Of a stretch of DNA of 10,579 bases, positions 6,978-10,579 are shown piece by piece. This DNA comes from Candidatus Heimdallarchaeota archaeon (lineage in GTDB: Archaea; Asgardarchaeota; Heimdallarchaeia; JABLTI01), in contig DAOUWQ010000015.1 of NCBI GenBank assembly GCA_030667035.1, forward strand, positions 1 through 10,579, read 5' to 3'. The notes under the pieces are model-generated. The model did no database searches, was not told where the DNA came from, and was given only the letters and a program-made list of their open reading frames with translations. Within the stretch, counting starts at the first letter, position 1. The number at the start of each line of letters is the position of its first letter. Position numbers and translations under genes: made by a program.

Positions 6978-9176
6978 TTGAGCGGTTATATACATACTAT
7001 CAGCTTCAAAGTACTCATCGACTCTGAAGTAGTGGACTTTACATTTAGAGTCCCTAGAGGAACATTGCTAGTCCAGGTTTTAGATGAACTCGAAACAACC
7101 TTGAAAATCCAACCAAGGGTTATTGCTACAGTAAATCACAATGGAGAAATAGTGATAATCGAAAATCACTATTCCACAGTTGAGTACCTTATGCAAAAAC
7201 ATGGAACAGAATTTTTTGCTGGTGGATCGAGTGTTGTGACTTTCAATCATGGAGAATATATTGTTGATTTAGAAGTTCCTGAAGCAATACCATTTGCTTC
7301 CTCCTTTAGAACAGCTTGCAAAAGTTTCTCAGCAATGCCCAGAGATGTATCTATTGAAAGACAAGATGGCCAAGTAATGGATTATGAAATATTTCGTATG
7401 CCCACTGCTTTTGTGCTAAACTCTTGGGGTAATTTTTATCGAATTGTTGCTCGAGAATTAGGTGATCCTTTAATCGATCCTCCAAAAGTAGACAAAGATG
7501 AGACAGATCCAGAGAAAGCTTCAGAAGACTTACAAAAATCACGAATAATCTCAATGGTTTACCCACCGAAATTAGATGAATCTGATTTAATTAGTAAAAC
7601 AGAGGAATCAGAAATAGATACATTGACTGATCATTTTGTTGAATCCTCCTTATCCGATACTCTAGAAGAATCCGAATCATCAGAACCAGTTGAAAAAACT
7701 TATCCATGGGAAAAGACTGAAGACGATGAGCAAGAACCAATTACAAGTTCAGCTGAGGATGAACTAGAAGAACCAACTATTGAATCTTTAATGGATGAAA
7801 TACGTATAGATAGTGAAACCGATTTAGATGAAGACGACGAAGAAGATTTTATGACTCAAGCAATTGAGGAACCTTTAGCAGATTCTGTTATTACAGATGT
7901 TTCACATATCGAAGAGGAACTCAAAGAGATTCCATTGGATGAAGCGATTGATTTTGATGAAGAAATTGAAGCTTTAGAGGAAGAAACAATTGCTGAAGAA
8001 GCGGAAGAAGATGATTTAGTAATTTTCGCTCAAGATTTTGATGAAGAATCTGATCTCGAAGAGAGTGATGAAGAAAAACCAATTTTTGATGAGTTTGTTG
8101 ATGAGGAAGAGGATATAATTGCCGTCTCTCAAGATGAAGATGTTCCTACACCTTTTGAGGAAATGATTACCACCTCTATGACTGAAGAAGCGGACGAAGA
8201 AGAATCAGATGAAGTTGAAGATTCTGAGGAAGAAGCATTAGTTTCTCAACCATTTAATGAAGAGCAATTTATAGAATCAATCCAAGACCATTATGTTGAA
8301 AAAGATTCAAGTGAGCAAATACCTACATACCCTGAAGAAACTGAATCAATCGAAGAAGATGATGATGACCCTCAAGCATTGGAAGGTTTAACAGAAGATT
8401 TGGTTATAGAATCTGAACAAACTTTCGAATCAGTAGTTAAAGAGATCGATGAAGTAACTGAGGAACCAATATTTGCTCCTGTTCAAGAAGATTTGCCACT
8501 AAATCAACGATTAGAGATTAGAAAACAAGAACTAGCTTCACTTGAAAAAACATTAAGTGAAGAAGAGAGATTAAAAGAAAAGATACAGCAAAGAACGATT
8601 AAAATTGGTTATAATGATAAAATGAATCCACGAAAGATATATCCGATTTCAGTGAGAATTTCTCCTGTGACTTCAACCAAGCAAAATGGACACAATGATA
8701 AACTAAAAATTGTGCCAATATTTCCGGGTTGTTATGTAACGCCTCATCAAGAAATCATAGAACTCAATGGTGAAAAAGACATTGAAGCAGAATTTACTGT
8801 AACACCTCTAATCAGCAGAGGAACAGTCAATGGAAAAATAGGCATCTGGTATAAAGGAAGAAATATTCTTAATATTAATGCTACGTCAAAAATAAGGAAT
8901 TATTCAGGTACTATTGTTAGTAGCATATTAGCATTTATATTTGGAATAATGCCTTTCATGTTATTAGCATTCAACTATAATTTTAATGATGCTTTAGCCA
9001 CCGGATTAAATAACATCTTTTCATCTGCATTAACAGCTAATCTGTTTATGTACATAGAAATAGTTCTGTTAGTAGTTTTTCTTGGTTTAATGGTGGGCTT
9101 CATTTTTGTAGGAAAACCAACAAAAAGAAAAATAAAACGCAAATTTTATCCAGTAGCTCCCAAATCTGATGATTAA
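6978..9176 (+). CDS. Tandem ubiquitin-like repeats, acidic linker, C-terminal membrane anchor
   Basis: I do not recognise this as a named family. Residues 10-82 and 85-157 are two beta-grasp-like repeats with an exact 75-residue period: VP at 25/100, PR at 46/121, G at 56/131 and G at 76/151. Gly82-Gly83 follow the first copy. Residues about 170-505 form an acidic Asp/Glu/Ser-rich linker of low complexity, probably disordered. A short charged coiled coil follows (about 507-538). Residues 538-640 are beta-rich, with PGCYVTP at 583-589, FTVTPL at 606-611 and a GKIGIWYKGR strand-turn, suggesting an Ig-like sandwich. Two membrane helices (about 643-665 and 689-711) end in a basic tail (KPTKRKIKRK), so by the positive-inside rule both termini and all folded domains face the cytoplasm. 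A role as a membrane-tethered adaptor or signalling protein is inference. Transcription appears separate from the next gene, because a terminator follows immediately. Confidence 0.85.
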   Translation: MSGYIHTISFKVLIDSEVVDFTFRVPRGTLLVQVLDELETTLKIQPRVIATVNHNGEIVIIENHYSTVEYLMQKHGTEFFAGGSSVVTFNHGEYIVDLEVPEAIPFASSFRTACKSFSAMPRDVSIERQDGQVMDYEIFRMPTAFVLNSWGNFYRIVARELGDPLIDPPKVDKDETDPEKASEDLQKSRIISMVYPPKLDESDLISKTEESEIDTLTDHFVESSLSDTLEESESSEPVEKTYPWEKTEDDEQEPITSSAEDELEEPTIESLMDEIRIDSETDLDEDDEEDFMTQAIEEPLADSVITDVSHIEEELKEIPLDEAIDFDEEIEALEEETIAEEAEEDDLVIFAQDFDEESDLEESDEEKPIFDEFVDEEEDIIAVSQDEDVPTPFEEMITTSMTEEADEEESDEVEDSEEEALVSQPFNEEQFIESIQDHYVEKDSSEQIPTYPEETESIEEDDDDPQALEGLTEDLVIESEQTFESVVKEIDEVTEEPIFAPVQEDLPLNQRLEIRKQELASLEKTLSEEERLKEKIQQRTIKIGYNDKMNPRKIYPISVRISPVTSTKQNGHNDKLKIVPIFPGCYVTPHQEIIELNGEKDIEAEFTVTPLISRGTVNGKIGIWYKGRNILNINATSKIRNYSGTIVSSILAFIFGIMPFMLLAFNYNFNDALATGLNNIFSSALTANLFMYIEIVLLVVFLGLMVGFIFVGKPTKRKIKRKFYPVAPKSDD
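7005..7448 (+). repeat. Gapless tandem duplication of a 75-codon ubiquitin-like module
   Basis: This encodes residues 10-82 and 85-157 of the 732-residue protein. Shifting by exactly 75 residues aligns VP, PR, the turn Gly (NG/DG) and a later Gly, with hydrophobic positions matching in between and no gaps. The pattern of a beta-hairpin with VP at its end, a helix, PR, a strand with turn Gly, and a short helix with final strands resembles ubiquitin (76 residues). Identity between the copies is low, so the duplication is old. Confidence 0.6.
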
Positions 9177-9204
9177 CAGCTACTGTTATTCATTTTTATT
9201 TTCT
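9174..9204 (+). terminator. Hairpin plus T-rich tail after the ubiquitin-like gene
   Basis: The stem TAACAG/CTGTTA with loop CTA begins in the TAA stop codon. It is followed at once by TTCATTTTTATTTTCT. The T-rich tail alone would suit an archaeal terminator. It argues that the small membrane gene downstream is a separate transcription unit. Confidence 0.55.
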
Positions 9205-9214
9205 AAATGCTCTA

Positions 9215-9232
9215 GAAAGATTTTAATATAAA
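9215..9232 (+). promoter_or_regulatory. Probable BRE/TATA promoter of the small membrane protein gene
   Basis: GAAAGA directly precedes TTTTAATATAAA, a purine-rich BRE-like block followed by a TATA-like box. It is centred about 40 bases before the ATG at 9267. Its place just after a terminator-like hairpin supports a real promoter. Confidence 0.5.
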
Positions 9233-9251
9233 CTAAATAGAAAAACAAGAG

Positions 9252-9257
9252 AAGGTG
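9252..9257 (+). promoter_or_regulatory. Ribosome binding site AAGGTG
   Basis: AAGGTG ends 9 bases before the ATG at 9267 and supports this start for the 72-residue membrane protein. Confidence 0.55.
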
Positions 9258-9266
9258 TAAGAACTT

Positions 9267-9485
9267 ATGAAGGACTTCAACGCATTCCTTGGACCTAAAG
9301 CTTTACTAGCATTCGCAATTATTTTCCTAATTTTAGGAATAGCCGCACTTGCATGGTTGTTCATGTATCAAGAAGCAGACCCAGATAGAACATTTCGTGG
9401 TTCAGTGGCCAGAGCATTTTCTGCATCAATGTTTATAGGATTTTCAGCCTTTCTATTTGTAGTTTGGAATGGAGTAATAATTTAA
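9267..9485 (+). CDS. Small two-helix membrane protein, 72 aa, unknown function
   Basis: I do not recognise a family. Residues about 12-33 (ALLAFAIIFLILGIAALAWL) and about 50-71 form two membrane helices. The short hydrophilic loop between them contains EADPDRTFRGSVAR, and almost no soluble part remains outside the helices. The basic residues fall in the N-terminus (K2, K11) and the loop, so orientation is unclear. The gene has its own TATA-like promoter, a ribosome site and a strong terminator, which supports it being real despite its size. It follows the tandem ubiquitin-like membrane protein in the same direction and could be a partner subunit, but the intervening terminator means co-transcription is not shown. 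Confidence 0.75.
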   Translation: MKDFNAFLGPKALLAFAIIFLILGIAALAWLFMYQEADPDRTFRGSVARAFSASMFIGFSAFLFVVWNGVII

Positions 9486-9491
9486 TTTCAT

Positions 9492-9540
9492 AAAAAAACG
9501 AAGAGCGATCACCTGATCGCATATTTCACATTTTTAATTT
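9492..9540. terminator. Bidirectional terminator between convergent genes
   Basis: A perfect hairpin GCGATCA-CC-TGATCGC (9505-9520) lies between the small membrane gene and the E1-like gene. On the plus strand it is followed by T-rich DNA (ATTTTTAATTT). On the minus strand it is followed by a run of seven T (9492-9498). Both convergent genes can therefore end here. Confidence 0.65.
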
Positions 9541-9541
9541 T

Positions 9542-10288
9542 TCAATGATATTTAGCATTTGAGCAATTGTTCTTAGATTTAACCTCGATTGAGTCAAAGT
9601 TCATTGAGCCGATATCTATGAACAATAATCTATTAGTTAACAAGGGATCTTCTTTTAGCATTAATCTCGTTGCTTCAGCAATCTGTAAACTGCCTATTAA
9701 CTGAATTATACTTGGATGAATACCTGTAATTGTTGAAGATGGAAGTTTATTGTCATCAACATGACCAAATAAACACTCTATGCAAGTACTCCCTCGAACC
9801 ACTGTCATAGCGTTCCCAGTTAAACCACTAACTGCTCCAAAGAGGAATGGTAAATCTTTTTCTAAGCATTTTTTGTTAATCGCAAACCTTGGTGTGAATT
9901 TATCTAATGCATCAATAACAAAATCTACATTATCAGTTGCAAGTTCGACATTGTTAACAGAAATTTCTTCTTGAATGACTTCAATTTCAACGTCTGGATT
10001 TAGATTTTCAAGGAATTCTTTAGCGGCATCTACTTTGGGTTTACCAACATCCTTTTCACGGTAAAGCATTTGTCTTTGTAAATTTGACAATTCTACAACA
10101 TCTTTGTCAAATAATCTCAAGTAACCCACTCCTAATGCAGTAAGTTGGGTTGCAGTTACAGATCCAAGCCCTCCTGCACCAACAATTGAAACTCTAGCTT
10201 TTCGTATTTTTTTCATACCCTCAACACCAATTGATGGGAGTATAACAAAACGAGAATATCTACCTGTAGAAAAATCCTTTTCGGTCAA
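9542..10288 (-). CDS. ThiF/MoeB/HesA-type E1-like adenylyltransferase
   Basis: These enzymes adenylate the C-terminal Gly of a ubiquitin-like or sulfur-carrier protein (ThiS, MoaD, SAMP/Urm1 type). Counting from the TTG at 10288 (248 residues), the canonical ATP-site elements are present: RYSR at 10-13, GAGGLGS at 37-43, D61 and D63, SNLQRQ at 68-73, K85 and D127. The first zinc pair is C169/C172 (CIEC). Two features are odd. S185 stands where MoeB and ThiF have the catalytic Cys, counted back from the conserved GSLQ at 199-202. The second zinc pair has C242 but A245 instead of Cys. Loss of the Cys suggests a MoeB-like enzyme acting by adenylation without a covalent thioester. The start at 10288 is preferred because GAGGGTG sits 9 bases before it and RYSR then falls at the usual place. 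GTG at 10300 or TTG at 10321 would overlap the upstream gene. It lies 4 bases after the HD gene, forming an operon. Confidence 0.9.
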   Translation of the reverse strand: MTEKDFSTGRYSRFVILPSIGVEGMKKIRKARVSIVGAGGLGSVTATQLTALGVGYLRLFDKDVVELSNLQRQMLYREKDVGKPKVDAAKEFLENLNPDVEIEVIQEEISVNNVELATDNVDFVIDALDKFTPRFAINKKCLEKDLPFLFGAVSGLTGNAMTVVRGSTCIECLFGHVDDNKLPSSTITGIHPSIIQLIGSLQIAEATRLMLKEDPLLTNRLLFIDIGSMNFDSIEVKSKNNCSNAKYH

Positions 10289-10292
10289 AGTT

Positions 10293-10579
10293 TTATTCAC
10301 CCTCGAGTAGTTCTTTTGCAAGTTTCTTAACTAAGTCAAATTCGTAATTATCTACTTCTTTATTGAAGCTAATAAAAAAGTCACTAAACATCTCTTTTGA
10401 GAGACCTTTCTGAATATAATTGTTCATCTGTAGAATAGTTTCAAGTCGATCTGCTTCTGATACTATTCTTGCTTCAATAGATTTCTTAGCTTGAAATTCA
10501 GCGAAATAGTCTTGTAAAATTTTCCCTTGTTCTTCTGGGAGTTTTTCAAATAAGGAATTTGCAGCATTTTTATCGAGGT
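10293..10579 (-). CDS. HDDC2/YfbR-like HD-domain phosphohydrolase, C-terminal part
   Basis: The 5' part lies beyond the window; 94 C-terminal residues are seen. They include LPEEQGKILQDYFAEF, then IEARIVSEADRLETILQ. The EAxxVxxxD pattern and the helices around it match the last part of the HD domain in human HDDC2 and bacterial YfbR, whose final Asp is a metal ligand. Those enzymes remove phosphate from (deoxy)nucleoside 5'-monophosphates in the cytoplasm. The HD motif itself is outside the window, so activity cannot be confirmed. The gene is upstream of and nearly contiguous with the E1-like gene and is probably co-transcribed with it. Confidence 0.75.
   Translation of the reverse strand, partial: LDKNAANSLFEKLPEEQGKILQDYFAEFQAKKSIEARIVSEADRLETILQMNNYIQKGLSKEMFSDFFISFNKEVDNYEFDLVKKLAKELLEGE
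10298..10304 (-). promoter_or_regulatory. Ribosome binding site GAGGGTG deciding the E1 start
   Basis: On the minus strand GAGGGTG lies at the very end of the HD gene and 9 bases before the TTG at 10288. The other possible starts (GTG 10300, TTG 10321) have no comparable site, so it favours the 248-residue form and translational coupling. Confidence 0.5.

Noticed and set aside
7351..7566. Minus-strand reading frame opposite the ubiquitin-like gene
   Set aside because: It is an antisense shadow of the second repeat and the start of the acidic linker, with no recognisable protein features.
7600..8490. Acidic repeat region as a DNA repeat or CRISPR-like array
   Set aside because: The similarity comes only from frequent GAA/GAT codons; there is no regular repeat unit or spacer pattern.
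9780..9974. Plus-strand reading frame inside the E1-like gene
   Set aside because: It is antisense to conserved E1 core sequence and has no supporting signals.
10289..10321. Longer E1 start at TTG 10321 or GTG 10300
   Set aside because: Both overlap the HD gene and lack a ribosome site at proper distance, while TTG 10288 has GAGGGTG 9 bases before it.

Overview
The window looks like archaeal chromosomal DNA, most probably from an Asgard-type lineage; that placement is inference. It is AT-rich, has TATA-like boxes about 40 bases before several genes, uses GAGGT/AGGTGA ribosome sites and has three probable TTG starts. Its gene set is also of the kind reported from Asgard genomes: a very long helical-repeat protein, a CPSF-type RNase, a GT22 mannosyltransferase with eukaryote-like motifs, a ubiquitin-like membrane protein, an E1-like enzyme and an HDDC2-like HD protein.

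Layout, left to right. A 1141-residue TPR-like repeat protein lies on the minus strand (76-3501), with 25 unexplained open codons beyond its stop. It is divergent from a 458-residue metallo-beta-lactamase/beta-CASP RNA nuclease (3731-5107, plus), which converges on a GT22-type membrane mannosyltransferase (5127-6848, minus). Divergent from that is a 732-residue protein (6978-9176, plus). It has two tandem beta-grasp-like repeats, a long acidic linker, a coiled coil, a beta-rich domain and two C-terminal membrane helices. After a hairpin plus T-rich terminator comes a 72-residue two-helix membrane protein (9267-9485, plus) with its own TATA box. A bidirectional terminator separates it from a minus-strand pair: a ThiF/MoeB/HesA-type E1-like enzyme (9542-10288) preceded by the C-terminal end of an HDDC2/YfbR-like HD phosphohydrolase (10293 to the window edge).

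The only clear operon is HD then E1, with 4 bases between them. The most interesting locus is the 732-residue protein. Its N-terminus is a gapless 75-residue duplication of a ubiquitin-sized module, with Gly-Gly right after the first copy, on what looks like a cytoplasm-facing membrane protein about 1.1 kb from an E1-like gene. The E1-like enzyme is itself unusual: Ser replaces the usual catalytic Cys, and its last zinc Cys is missing in a way that one extra A in an AAA run would repair. A functional link between the two genes is speculation; no shared transcript is visible.
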